Shown piece by piece: positions 22,902-33,572 of a stretch of 64,000 nucleotides of DNA. The DNA comes from Paraphaeosphaeria minitans. Lineage: Eukaryota; Ascomycota; Dothideomycetes; Pleosporales; Didymosphaeriaceae. Under the pieces are notes generated by a model. It did no database searches and was not told the origin of the DNA. It was given only the letters and a program-made list of their open reading frames with translations. Made by a program: the position numbers and the translations under genes. Position 1 is the first letter of the stretch. Each line of letters starts with the position of its first letter. The stretch covers positions 992,001 through 1,056,000 of the forward strand of contig WJXW01000017.1 in NCBI GenBank assembly GCA_015832175.1, written 5' to 3'.

Positions 22902-24771
22902 GGGAAGGGCTTGGAGACGGGGCGTTTGGGAGGCGTAGATACGGTAGCGTTTTGAAGCATTTGAGCGTGCATTTGAGACATTTTCTTGGCGTTGGGTGCT
23001 TTTTCGCTATGGAAGAATAAGACTTGTTGTTATCCTGAATATGCTTCTGTTGCGTTCTACTGAAACAATGGTCTTTCTTTCTCTTACACTGTCGAAGACG
23101 TCTCGCAGGTTTCAGGCTTGATGATTTAACAGATAATCAATTGTGTATAGCCAGGAAAGAACCAGTGATAATGTCCCCCGCCAAAATCAACAAAGTTCAT
23201 TTGGTGATGGAGAGAGGGGTTTGAGCTCTAAAATAAAGCGTCATTTCTGCATGCCCAGCTTGGGTGGCAGTCCATTTCTCATCACCAAGTGGTTCGTGTC
23301 AACAATCTGAAGATCCATGTGTAGGTGTTTTTCTGCCGAGAATATTGATTGAGGTAAGTTTTCAATATGTACTAAGAACTTTGCTTCCTTCGTTGTAACC
23401 GCTATTGTAAGTGATTTAATCCCGATCGTTCAAGGGTTTACAGGAACAGAAATTTGCCTGTACTTTGACTTTCGTTTCATGGTCATGTACCTTTCCCTGC
23501 AAAGAAAAGTATTCGTCGCAACAGTTCGAGTCCGACGATTGTGTTTCTGCGAGTTATACCTGGATATCGGTGGCCTCACTCAGCCGCTGTATCGGAGGCT
23601 ACACGATGTCGAAAAATCGAACGCCATATCAAGCAGGGTTCTTTGGACGATGACAGCTTCCTGTCTAGCAGCCTGCCGCATTTGTTCTTCAAGCATTGCA
23701 AGAAAGGTCCATACGACTTGGCCAGGCTTGCTACCGGGTCCAAATTGTGGAGCTAAAGTGGCAGCTTTGACATGAAACCCAATATTCTTCAGACTTTCAA
23801 GTCTTTATGTCATTGAAAGAATGACACCTGAATCGCTCATCGCCTTTACATCCGCCCTTGCTGGCCTTCCTTCCACTGCTGTCTCTCTACACTGGCTGTT
23901 CGGCGAGCTCCTCCTGGAGGCGCTAAACTTCCGTTCGGGACTCTTTCTCCACCACCACCACTTTAATCGCTTCGAGCCCAACTACGGCGTCTACTTCTAG
24001 CGCTTCTTCCCGGTGACACTATTCCTCTTCGCCAGATTCAGCGTCATGCTAAATGCCACGCAGGTTATCCTGAGAAGGCAGATGTGGTTGGGAAGTGACA
24101 GGTCGAGCCCAGGATTAAAGAAAGAGAGCTGAAGATGGCATCGGCGAAATGATAAGCCTCCTGAGCACCGATATGATCGATGCGAAGTGTCCAAGCCACG
24201 GAACGCTCTGTAGGCTTCTTATCTCGGCCAGGTTTATCTCTGGTTACAGCAAAAATGCTCCTAAAGCCATATTGCTGGGACGCGCTCTGGCAGATTGCAA
24301 GTCGACACGATCAAGTTAGGGCATTCGAAGGAAATGGGACATTCTTCATGGAGTTATCGAATCCTCTTCAAAATCGTGGCTTGGGCACATGCTGGGCAGT
24401 GCAGTGCGATGGTCTGATGGTCCTGGATTTCCCTTAGCCTCGCCTAAGTCGGCTCGATGCGGCGCGCTAAGCCCTGTTGAGCGCCGCTCTTGCAACAGCG
24501 TCATGCTTGCGCTTGTGGGTCGCATTTCTCACCACCAGCAGGAGATGTAAGCTTCTTAGTCATGACCCGAAACCTTTAAATACTCCGTGAGACCTTTGGA
24601 GCCATTAATTGCTCGCCTCCTTGGTCTTCCCTTCCTCTTCACGCCTCTCCACTCTTGTTCGGCCCGGATAGCTCACGCCAGGTGCTGGGAGCTTCAGATC
24701 GGCGATCGCACAATCAAAGGATAACACCCGCAACCAAATTGGGAAGCAATTGAAGAAAGGGAATTATTAAG
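22902..24771. other. Gene-poor intergenic region with fossil-like frames
   Basis: No intact gene is supported in these 1.9 kb. Two stretches read as protein with interruptions. One is about 23500-23755 on the plus strand, where one frame gives CELYLDIGGLTQPLYRRLHD and another continues downstream. The other is the frame from the ATG at 23821, listed separately. The last 200 bases before 24772 must hold the ACH1 promoter. Confidence 0.35.
23821..24132 (+). pseudogene. Unknown open frame with one in-frame stop
   Basis: From the ATG at 23821 a frame reads MTPESLIAFTSALAGLPSTA and stays protein-like to a TAG at 23998-24000. It then continues in the same frame with RFFPVTLFLFARFSVMLNA to a stop at about 24130. 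It may be a broken membrane-protein fragment, a short real ORF of 59 codons, or chance. I do not recognise the family. Confidence 0.25.
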
Positions 24772-26762
24772 ATGTCGGTATCTGCAGCATTGAAGAGCAG
24801 GGTTAGGAGACCGAGTTATCTGAGCAAGGTTGCCAAGGCTGAGGATTTGTTGCATCATTTCCCCAATGGCGCATATATTGGTTGGAGTGGATTCACAGGT
24901 GTTGGATATCCAAAGTGAGCCTTCCCGTTATTTCTCTTCAATCCTTCTCAATGGGTCTGTGGTCCATTGAGAATGAGCGCTGTGTCTATCCCGAGGTCGA
25001 ACGGAAGCTGGGGGCCGAGCCATCTCCGAGCGAGAGATGGGAGCACGGATGAACATTTTTGTGGGTCGGTCGAGGCAAAGAAAGAGTTGGACAGTTTTGC
25101 AACTTCTGGACAAGGTATGGGGACGGGAGATAGTCGCATCGAGCCCACCTGGCCTCCAAAACTGCACGCACAGATCAAACCATAGCTAACAACTCGACTT
25201 CAGAAAGATACCCACGGCTTTGGCTGACCATGTCGAGAAGAACAACTTGCAGGGTCAGATGAAATACAACCTTTTCGTCGGTGCTTCTTCTGGTGCCGAG
25301 ACAGAGAACCGATGGGCGCGATTGAACATGATCGAGCGACGCTCGCCTCATCAGGTAGGAAAGGAGATTGCCAAGGGCATTAACAATGGAAACATCAACT
25401 TCTTCGATAAGCATCTGAGCATGTTCCCGGTCGATCTCATGTATGGGTATGTATGAATCACCCACGTATTAAAGTGCATGAACAATGCACTACTCAAAGA
25501 GAGATGGGAGGTTAACAATGAGCAGATTCTACACGCTTAATAAACCTTCAAACCGCCTCGATGTCACCATCGTGGAGGCTTCCGCAATTACCGAAGACGG
25601 TGGCATTATTCCCGGTGCTTCCGTTGGCGCATCACCCGAACTCATCCAGATGGCGGATAAGATCATCATCGAAGTCAACACCGCTGCTCCCTCTTTCGAA
25701 GGTCTCCACGACATTACCATGACCGACCTACCTCCCCGCCGGAAGCCGTACCTGATCATGTCTCCAGAGGACCGCATCGGTACCCCTCACATCCCGATCG
25801 ATCCTGAGCGCGTCGTAGCGATTGTCGAGAGTGACTATCCGGATCAGACCCAACCAAATGCACCTGAAGATGAGACGAGCCGGGCGATTGCCTCGAACTT
25901 GATTGAGTTCCTCAAGCATGAAGTGAAGCACGGCCGACTCCCAGAAAATCTGCTCCCAATCCAGAGTGGTATTGGAAACATCGCCAACGCGGTCGTTGGA
26001 GGTCTCGCTTCGGGAGGTGCCAACTTCAAGAACCTCAAGGTCTGGACTGAAGTGCTCCAAGACAGTTTCCTTGATTTGTTCGACTCTGGCAACCTCGACT
26101 TCGCTACCGCCACCTCAATCCGCTTCTCTCCTGATGGATTCCAGCGCTTCTACAAGAACTGGGACCGCTACGCACCCAAGCTACTTCTCCGCTCTCAGCA
26201 AGTATCAAACTCGCCCGAGATCATCCGCCGCCTCGGAGTCATCGGCATGAACACCCCTGTCGAGGTTGACATCTATGCCCACGCAAACAGCACCTGCGTG
26301 ATGGGATCCCGCATGCTGAACGGCCTCGGAGGATCCGCCGATTTTCTCCGCTCCTCCAAGTACAGCATCATGCACACGCCCTCCACGCGCCCATCCAAGA
26401 CCGACCCTACGGGCGTCTCCTGCATCGTGCCCATGTGCACGCACATCGACCAGACCGAACACGACCTCGACGTCATTGTGACTGAGCAGGGTCTCGCCGA
26501 CGTGCGTGGTCTTTCACCGCGTGAGCGCGCCCGCGTCATCATAAAGAAGTGTGCGCATCCCGATTACGTGCCTATCTTGGAAGACTACTTCAACAAGGCT
26601 GAGTTCGAGTGCTTGCGGAAGGGCTGGGGACACGAGCCGCACCTGCTGTGGAATAGCTTTGATATGCACAAGCATCTGAATGAGCAGGGTACAATGAAGT
26701 TGCCAAGCTGGGACTGGAGGAGCAGTGAGGCGGGTATGGCTAGTGGAAAGAGCAAGTTGTAG
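24772..26762 (+). CDS. ACH1: Acetyl-CoA hydrolase / CoA-transferase Ach1
   Basis: The coding sequence is join(24772..24914, 25204..25446, 25526..26762), 540 residues. Ach1 transfers CoA between succinyl-CoA or propionyl-CoA and acetate in mitochondria and is important for acetate and propionate handling. Family blocks include [20 protein letters not shown], joined to [12 protein letters not shown], then [20 protein letters not shown] and [20 protein letters not shown]. The C-terminal half has LQSGIGN-like [38 protein letters not shown] and [18 protein letters not shown]. Intron 1 (289 nt) is long for this window, but both ends fit and the phase closes. Intron 2 is 79 nt. The last residues, GKSKL, do not form an obvious peroxisomal signal. 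Confidence 0.96.
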
Positions 26763-26978
26763 AGAATGCACATGGATCACTAGCGTTCTAGAGTGAGAGA
26801 CGCGTTGTAGGATACATCAAATCAGTTCAAATCAGTCAAACATGACAGGTTCCTTCTACGAACTGAAGAGGTCTGTGCTGATTTTGTCAACGGAGAACGT
26901 CACAACAACGGGGCAAATCATCAAGCTAAAAAAAGGTTTTTTTGTGTCTACGTCTACCGACATGGCTGCAGTTGGAAG

Positions 26979-27213
26979 TTCGGAGGAAAAGGAACGCCAG
27001 TCAACAATTGAAAGTCACTCGCTATAGTATGAGTAAGCTGTTGTGCATAGCGATACTCTAATCATAGCGATGCTTCCGCATGACCGCTACGTTTGCTACG
27101 TTTCGGAGAAGGAATGAATAACGCAGGTCAACGACTGAAAGTCTCTCTCGCCGTAGGAGTAGGCTCGGGTTCTTGCAAAACACGATGGTAACGTTTCCGC
27201 ATGATCGCCACGT
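26979..27213. repeat. Diverged direct duplication, about 110-bp unit
   Basis: Unit 1 (about 26979-27092) and unit 2 (about 27100-27213) share ordered blocks: CGGAG, ACGC-AGTCAAC, TGAAAGTC, CTCGC, TAG, GAGTA, and TTCCGCATGA-CGC-ACGT. Substitutions and small indels separate the copies, so the duplication is old. Confidence 0.65.
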
Positions 27214-27277
27214 CATTTTGGCAAGTAAAGCCGTACAACGCCGAATGGGAGGTCGACTCTTGGCTTGTCATGAATCA

Positions 27278-27412
27278 TGAATCGTGATAAAAGCCATCAA
27301 AAGCCGTCATAATGTGATCTTGACTTGAGATCAGAAGAAACATCGTAAGTCAGATGCGATGAAACGTGAATCGTGAAGAGAATTACGAAAAGCCGTACGA
27401 ATGTGAACATGA
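27278..27412. repeat. Diverged direct repeat pair, about 48-bp unit
   Basis: Two blocks, about 27278-27324 and 27364-27412, share GTGAATCGTGA / ATGAATCGTGA, then AAAAGCCGT, AATGTGA and TTGAC/ATGAC in order. The second block lies about 40 bp after the first. Confidence 0.45.
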
Positions 27413-27495
27413 CCGCTGAACCCAACAGTGTCCTAGGCCTACACTGTGCCCAGTTAGTCTTCATAACCGCATAAAGCCTGCTCAGAAGAGCGCGG

Positions 27496-27912
27496 CTAGT
27501 TGTACCGCTTACACTTCTGGATAAATCTCAGCTTCTTCTTCTCCCTGTTCGTCATCTCCTGCTTCTTCGCAGCCTCGTTCGCAGCGGTGACTTCCTGCTT
27601 CTTCTTAACATCGGCCTCCATCTGCTCGCGAGCTTCAGCCTCCAACTCAAGATCGTGCTCATTCCTGTCGTCAGCAGGCAGCTTGGATTTGAGCTTCTTG
27701 TACGCTATATTGTAGCCTCTGGAGTAGGGATGACCGATGCAACCACCGCCGCACTTGCTGCTCCGGACTGTGAAGATGTCGCCACAAGCCTCGCAGTAGG
27801 CGACGTGGTTCTGTTTGAAGCAGCGGTTACTGGGAGAACCATTGCACAGACCACAGTGGTGCTCGTAGTTGTTACTGTCTTTGTCCTGGTTGTTGCGCGG
27901 GATGGGAGCCAT
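27496..27912 (-). CDS. Small Cys/His-rich protein, unknown family, copy A
   Basis: This ORF of 138 residues starts at the ATG at 27912 (MAPIPRNNQ); an upstream in-frame start at 27966 is less likely, because copy B places its first HHC at the same distance, 20 residues, from its ATG. The N-half carries HHC-x2-C, then RCFKQNHVAYCEACGDIF, KCGGGC and GHPYSRGYN, which could bind one or two zinc ions. The C-half is an E/K/A-rich helix ending in basic KKKLRFIQKCKRYN. I do not recognise the family. Copy B on the other strand at 31022 and the broken copy C at 28444 share the motif order. Confidence 0.65.
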   Translation of the reverse strand: MAPIPRNNQDKDSNNYEHHCGLCNGSPSNRCFKQNHVAYCEACGDIFTVRSSKCGGGCIGHPYSRGYNIAYKKLKSKLPADDRNEHDLELEAEAREQMEADVKKKQEVTAANEAAKKQEMTNREKKKLRFIQKCKRYN

Positions 27913-28443
27913 AACGAAGGGTGTTTGCCTCGGCAAGTTTGCTTTAGAAGGAGTTGTGTTTGGCAAGAAGTTCCGGCGTATCTGGGGTTAATCTTTTTCT
28001 TCGAGTTCCGCGGGCCGCTGTTGGTTGTGTTGTGGAGGAGATGGGAAAGGGAAGAGAGCATCTTAATACACATGGGATTCAACAGCGGCGTCGGATTTCA
28101 CAACAGGAGAGGATTCGTCTAAAATGATCATGTGTGGTAGTATGGAGTTGATGGAAATCACATGTCACATGAACTCATTGTAATCGTGAGTAAATTCACT
28201 AAGTAATGAACACCTAAATGCCGTTTCTTTCATCAAACGATTCAGAAATTCTTTTTCTGCCGATGATCGGATCCCTGTCATACCGACATAACAAATTGGT
28301 GGAAAGAAGAGCTCGATGAAAGGTGAGTCCTGAAAAGCCACCGTGCGTGGACAAAACTGCTGAACTACAACAGTGTTCGATACAATCCGTTCAGCCAGTC
28401 ACAGAATTCGTCCATAACCGAAAGCTAGGTTGTCGTAGGAGAG
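27913..28443. other. Spacer between copies A and C
   Basis: These 531 bp include the putative promoter of copy A. No other gene is supported; frames on both strands are overlapping shadows or AT-rich noise. Confidence 0.35.
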
Positions 28444-28830
28444 CTAGTACAGGAATCCACGGGGTCTTTCTCTCTCCGCCATGACACGTGGCTTGAACTT
28501 CTCGCCTAGGTTGCCCTTCTTTCTCCGGTTGCCCTTCTTGTGGGTACTGCCAGCGTTGCGCCTGGTGTCTGTCTCCTGACCGGTTGGGTTGGCCTGTGCA
28601 GCTTTGGCCCTTCTCTCGCGCTCAGCACGGATAGCAGCTTCCAGCTGGAGCTCGAAGGGGGTACGGTGGTCCGCGGGTAGACCGCTCTTGACCTTCTTGG
28701 CTGAAAGGTTGTATCCGTCTACTAGGGCAGATGGAAGCATACGAGCCGACCTTCCTTAAAGTTCTCGAGCCCGCCTTGCCGCGCGTCGCCAAACACAACA
28801 TCAAGATCGCTGTCAATACAGGCGCATCAG
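28444..28830 (-). pseudogene. Broken copy C of the Cys/His-rich family
   Basis: From about 28713 downstream on the minus strand the frame reads DGYNLSAKKVKSGLPADHRT and matches copy A (GYNIAYKKLKSKLPADDRN), followed by an acidic and basic tail to the stop at 28444. The N-terminal Cys/His half is not intact: upstream this frame meets a TAA, while another frame shows CV-stop-CAC and VCFH remnants. At least one frameshift and one stop separate the halves, so I call it a pseudogene. An alternative short ORF starting at the ATG at 28740 would make a protein lacking the Cys/His part. Confidence 0.6.
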
Positions 28831-30185
28831 ACACAACGAAGCTTCATGGGGTAGTTACGAAAATGATCATCGCAATTATGGTACAACAATCAGGGTCCAT
28901 GGTAATTTATCTCGAGTTAGGGTGCGATAGCCGTGTTGAACGATGTCTCCTTCAAGTACATTTCGGAAAAGCGCATCGTTCTGCAGGGTGTCAAGGGTGC
29001 GCTTCAACCTCGCACGACAAAGGCGAGAATCACGGCGAAACCTATCTAACAAGCTGAAATACATTGGTTCAGGATGTGCCTGAGAGTCCCCGCTAAAGCA
29101 CTCATGCTGGAGCAACCCAATTTGCACGCAGATGGGTGATCACGTACATAAACCAATGGCTTCATCATCCCAAATCATCAGCTCCTGCGTATAGAATCCC
29201 ACCAAGTAGAACGCTTTTACGGCCGAATTCCGTGTAATCGCATAAGTGCCCGACACCCTCGTACATGCAAGCTCAGTCGACAAGGGCTCATACTGTAATG
29301 CGGGCTTTTGGGTTTGCCATCCACCTTCATGACACGCAACGACTTTCCTCTGAATTACTATTCAACACCTCCTATCCTAGGTACAGAAATACAACAGCGT
29401 GCCACAATGAGTAAATGCGATAACAAGTGGTATAATCCGGATCCCATCATAGAAACGAGATTAGAACAATTCGGTGAGCAAATGTTTCGGACGGATAGCC
29501 GCATAGAGGCAACGGAAGAGGCGCGACTTCAACCAGACAAGGGGAATCATCTTCAATGCCGTCTTATAGAGAAAGCTGCAGGGATAAACCCGTATATCAT
29601 TCAAACAAAGAGCGGGAAGCCTAATCTCCACTTCAAATTTTAGAGCTTCGCAACCGCGTGAGTACCGTCAAAGGCGCCTGTTCAGTTCTCTTTTGAATTT
29701 ATACCTGACTAATAAATTGATGTACTCCACATAAAGTCGCGAGAGCGCCGTCTTCTGAAGATGGAAGCGCACGACCAAGATACCAGTTTCTCGCTCTGTC
29801 GCAGACGAACAGGCAAATTCGTAAAGAATCTCGGTCTAGTTTGACTCCGCAACTACCAAATTGGTATTTAGATGGATTAGGTTGCCACGTACCTTGACGA
29901 CTTCTCTCATTTGTTTGACAATTGTCGAAATGCACCCAAGAGAATACTCATTGGATGGGACCACAAGAAGGAGTTTTACGAGAGCCGTCATGATTTTTTA
30001 TCTCATCAATCTTATTGTGTGTATATGTTAGTCGGTACATATCCAACCATATCGATGAATTATTATGGTTTGACTTTGCTTTAGGAACTGCTCACTGATC
30101 GCCCGTACTTCAAAAATGAAGTGGTTTATCAAGGGTCCTCCGATCCAGAATTTACCGAGACCACTACCTAGGTATTCCACAATGA
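28831..30185. other. Gene-poor spacer
   Basis: No confident gene in 1.35 kb. One plus-strand frame starting at the ATG at 29329 (or 29407, MSKCDNKWYNPDP) runs to 29643 and could encode a protein of about 80-105 residues, but no domain or homologue is recognised, so I do not call it as a gene. Confidence 0.35.
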
Positions 30186-30584
30186 AAATATCTTTTAACT
30201 TGCATCTGCGGGCAGTGGATTCTCTGCAGCGACTTGAGAAAAGATCAACTGTACAACGAAACCCAACATGAGAAAGCACTGGAGTACTACTATATAGAAG
30301 TATGGACAAACCCCCTCCCGAATTCTCACGAAGCATGGCTCAGGCTCATCCGCGACGACACCTACACATCAGTTCTTTAAGGCAAAAAATGGATCCAGCG
30401 CATCCACAACGATGCTCCCCAAGGGGTCGATCTTCGGTTGTCGGCCGACGCAGGAAACCTAGAGAATCTTGGAGGGCTGACCATATATATCCTCTTTGCC
30501 AACGATATGGACATAGCTTTCGACGCACACGACATGTTCGGATCGGGGGTCCGAATTTTGAAGGGTCAGGGTATCACTGCTTAA
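30186..30584 (+). pseudogene. Broken ORF of unknown family
   Basis: One plus-strand frame remains open from about 30186 to a TAA at 30378-30380 (it contains YYYIEVWTNPLPNSHEAWLR) and then on to a second TAA at 30582-30584 (containing WIQRIHNDAPQGVDLRLSAD and GGLTIYILFANDMDIAFDAH). Without the first stop the product would be about 130 residues, and the composition is protein-like on both sides. No good intron surrounds the stop. I do not recognise the family. Confidence 0.4.
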
Positions 30585-31021
30585 AATTTCATGGATACAG
30601 TCGGCTCTGTCATCAGCAATATCGCAGTGAACAACGCTTCACGTGGACACGCAAATACGGTCTACAACCAGGCGTGTATTCATGAATGCGAGGCGGCGAA
30701 GCCGCAATTACAAGTCGTCTCTCAACATTGTATACCCACAAAGCCAAGCATGAGCCAGAGTGGCCCGTACGTGCATCCACATGACCCCCAGTCGGTGAGG
30801 ATACTACACAATGCGCGGTTCTCTCCAATCACTGATGGGATGTGTACTGCACACAGCATCGCAGACGCTGCCATCACCCGAAGCGCCCACGCGCACAGAA
30901 TTCATTCAGGAGTTCACCCCTTTCCACATAAGCGCAATAACCTCCCACCATGGCCCTATCCCCAATCGCAACCTCAGCCTGGTCAACCATCCGCAGAGCC
31001 AGAGCATCGCGGAACGCCACC
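30585..31021. other. Region upstream of copy B
   Basis: These 437 bp probably hold the promoter of copy B. An in-frame ATG at 30950 with a good context (CACCATGG) could extend copy B by 24 residues. No separate gene is supported. Confidence 0.35.
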
Positions 31022-31495
31022 ATGCCCTGCAGAACCCTGAACCAGTACGAAGGCGAAGGCCCCATCCATAGACACCACTGCACCTCCTGCGGCAAACAGG
31101 TCACGGAGCGTTGCTTGAAGCAAGGCCATGTCGCGTACTGCGAGGTCGAAGATTGCAATAGAATCTTCAACGTGGTGAGTCCCACCGGCTGCATGAGACA
31201 CAAGTACCGCGATGGCTTCAACGCAAAGCACAAGCGAAACCCTCCCGATGAGCAGACGGCGCAGGAGAAGGAGCAGGAGCGCATCGATGCGGAGGCGGCG
31301 GAGGCGGAGAGATTGCTGCAGGAAGAGGCGGAAAGACTGCATCAGGAAGAGGTGGCTCGCCGTGCGGAGGTTGATTACAACAAGGATTGGAAGAAGGAGG
31401 ATAGGAAGAAGATGGATAAGGTGCCGAAGATGAGCAAGAAGGAGAAGAAGAAGAAGAATAAGAAGGCTGGAAAGGGGAGTGACCTCCAAGTCTAG
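31022..31495 (+). CDS. Small Cys/His-rich protein, unknown family, copy B
   Basis: This ORF of 157 residues begins at the ATG at 31022 in the context GCCACCATG; an ATG at 30950 is an alternative. The N-half has HHC-x2-C, RCLKQGHVAYCEVEDCNRIF, then GCMRHKYRDGFN, aligned with copy A (RCFKQNHVAYCE, GHPYSRGYN). The C-half is a long charged helix rich in Glu, Ala and Arg, then a Lys-dense tail (KMSKKEKKKKNKKAG). The tail suggests nucleic acid binding or nucleolar location; this is inference. The spacing from the start to the first HHC equals copy A, which supports the start chosen. Confidence 0.7.
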   Translation: MPCRTLNQYEGEGPIHRHHCTSCGKQVTERCLKQGHVAYCEVEDCNRIFNVVSPTGCMRHKYRDGFNAKHKRNPPDEQTAQEKEQERIDAEAAEAERLLQEEAERLHQEEVARRAEVDYNKDWKKEDRKKMDKVPKMSKKEKKKKNKKAGKGSDLQV

Positions 31496-32500
31496 CGTTC
31501 TCCAGACGGCATCTATGCCTTTCTGCTGGGAGATCAAGCAGAAGGCTGATATGGCTTCGCGGTATTGATGGGTAGGTCGCTGTAAAGCTAACATTCAGCG
31601 TTCCGGCCCGTCTTTCACGTCGTCCGTAACATTTGAGACCCGGGGCCAGATTCAAGTATACCAAGCTCTTGCTGTGAAGGTAGGAGATCTAACGGAGAGA
31701 TGATATGAGATCGCGAACATGAAAACGCGATGAGCACGAACACAGTCCACCAGGTTTTTTTTAAGACACCTTCAGTCCTAGATATCCATTCAGGTAAACC
31801 AAGTAGCAAAACAATGCATGAAAGCAGTAATGAAATCTGTGCACAATGAGTCAACTGACCCAGTAAACAATTCAAGCCTTTTGTCTGTGGTATGCGTTGA
31901 TGCATTTCTCGACCTCGAGACCACCTTCCCCATCACCGTATCTGCTGCTGAGAAACGTTTATAGGAGCGGAAACTACTCGACAAGTGAAACCAGCGACAT
32001 GACCTACACTTTGCAAAAGTCGAATTCCGCTGCCGTTTCAGCCATCGCAATACGCGTGTCTAAAGTGATTCTAGCAGTACCGTAGCGTCCTGTCCCGTGC
32101 TCATTCTCTAGGATAATCCGACCAAGTGAGAAAAAGAAGTTTTTAGAACGGTGGCGATGTAAATTATGTTGTTAATAAGAGGGAGAGGAGGGAGGCCCTG
32201 CGAAGGAGGACGGTAAAACGATCGGTCTTCGTAGTCATTTCCTTGCACTACAGTATCAACACCGTGGAGGCCATCCCGCACACCAACGATCGGTCTTGCC
32301 GATAATAGGTAGACTGCTGAAACCCCGCAATGAGACTGGGTCCCTATCCCCCTGCCCTTTGCGTTGGTGCTTTTGCATGCTACAGTCCTCGCACAGTACG
32401 CGGATCGTTCAAGCGCGCAGATTCTCTTGTTACTGTCTTGTCACACCTACCTACCCACCCACCTACCCCAATCCTCGGCTCTCGGTCTCATCAACCTCGT
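31496..32500. other. Intergenic region downstream of copy B
   Basis: No gene is supported in this 1-kb stretch. The last bases are the 3' side of the glutathione S-transferase gene. Confidence 0.4.
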
Positions 32501-32816
32501 CTAAATAGTCTTCTTAGCATACGCCTCCCCAATGCCCCGCTGCACGGCGGGCCGCTCGGCGATCCTATCGATCCACTTCAGCAGATGCGGAAACGCGCTC
32601 GCGTCTTCCTTGCTGAAGCCAGCCCGCTCCCAGTTCCTGACCCACGGCCACGTCTTGATGTCCGCGACGCTGTACTTGCCCGCGCCGTTGCCGGCGAGGT
32701 ACTCGCGCGGGGCGCCGGTGTATTTGCCCGAGAGGTGAATCTCGAGGACGCCGAAGACGCGGAGGGTTCTGGTGGGTCGGGGGTGTCAGTATCAGTGTGC
32801 CACACGTAGATACCTT

Positions 32817-32851
<35 letters not shown>

Positions 32852-33572
32852 GCATCCTGTACGCATCCTTCTCCGAGAGAGATTGTACAGCACGCCACGT
32901 GCCCGCTCGAAGGTACAGCAGAATGAGGGGGATGGACGGATGGATGGACGTACTCGTTCTTGAACCGATTGATCGCATACGGTATCTTCTCTGGCGCCGC
33001 GCGGCTGAAATGGTTCAGCTGCCCCTGATACGGCGCCCCACTCCCATGCCAGAAGAACGTCCACTGCAGCGTCTGGTTCCGCTCCAGCTCATCCTCGAAC
33101 CCAAACTTGTCCTCCTTATCCGCGAACTTGAGCAGATAGAACAACTCGGCCGACGTCTCGTGCACCGTGAACGGCGGAGACTGCGTGTTGTCGACTAGCA
33201 CCGGAATGCGGCCTTTGCTGCTGTCAGCAAAAACGCCCCCGGATGAGTTATTGAGAATGAAGACAAGCCTGTGGATTAAAGAAAAGTCTGTGGATTGAAG
33301 AAAAGTCTGCGGTTTCAGACAACGAGGCAGCCTGAACCAGACGAGAAAAAGGGGGCAGAATTACCGTTCGGATCCAGTCTCAGAAACCAATCCGACTTCT
33401 GCACATTGGTGGAGATGTCGATGACGGTAGTAGTCCACTCGGTGCCGTACGCATCCTTCAGCTCCTCGAGGAAGATCTGGACAGCTTGGCCGTTGGGCGT
33501 GGACTGCGTGATCAGATGCAAGCCCTTTGCGTTCTTGACCTCGGCCGGGGTTTCGGAAAGGTAAAAGGACAT
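32501..33572 (-). CDS. Glutathione S-transferase, Ure2-like
   Basis: The coding sequence is complement(32501..32768, 32954..33212, 33365..33572), 244 residues. The N-terminal thioredoxin-like half has QSTPNGQAVQIFLEEL, the TVIDIST strand, and DPNGRIPVLVDN after splicing, with ETSAELFYLL including the glutathione-contacting Glu-Thr-Ser region. The C-terminal helical half has TFFWHGSGAPYQGQLNHF, YLAGNGAGKYSVADIKTWPW and the closing WIDRIAERPAVQRG. These features match fungal Ure2-type GSTs active in detoxification. The intron 1 acceptor (CAAAG) is slightly unusual but keeps the frame and the conserved GRIP motif. Intron 2 carries the CT/CA microsatellite. Confidence 0.93.
32817..32851. repeat. 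CT/CA microsatellite inside a GST intron
   Basis: About twelve TC dinucleotides are followed by five AC dinucleotides. The tract lies wholly inside intron 2 of the glutathione S-transferase gene, so length change would not alter the protein. Confidence 0.85.

Larger units (their letters stand above)
26763..27495. other. Intergenic region with diverged direct duplications
   Basis: No gene is seen. The stretch holds two separate pairs of diverged direct repeats, listed below, so it appears to have grown by local duplication. Confidence 0.5.

Noticed and set aside
23521..23545. tRNA B-box-like GTTCGAGTCC
   Set aside because: The flanking bases do not form a T-arm stem and no A box or acceptor stem is found.
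29329..29643. Possible protein of about 80-105 residues
   Set aside because: No recognised domain, uncertain start, and it lies in a gene-poor, fossil-rich stretch.
31790..32050. Minus-strand frames resembling a patatin-like fragment (EKCINAYHRQKA)
   Set aside because: The similarity is a short impression only, interrupted by stops; not enough to call a fossil.
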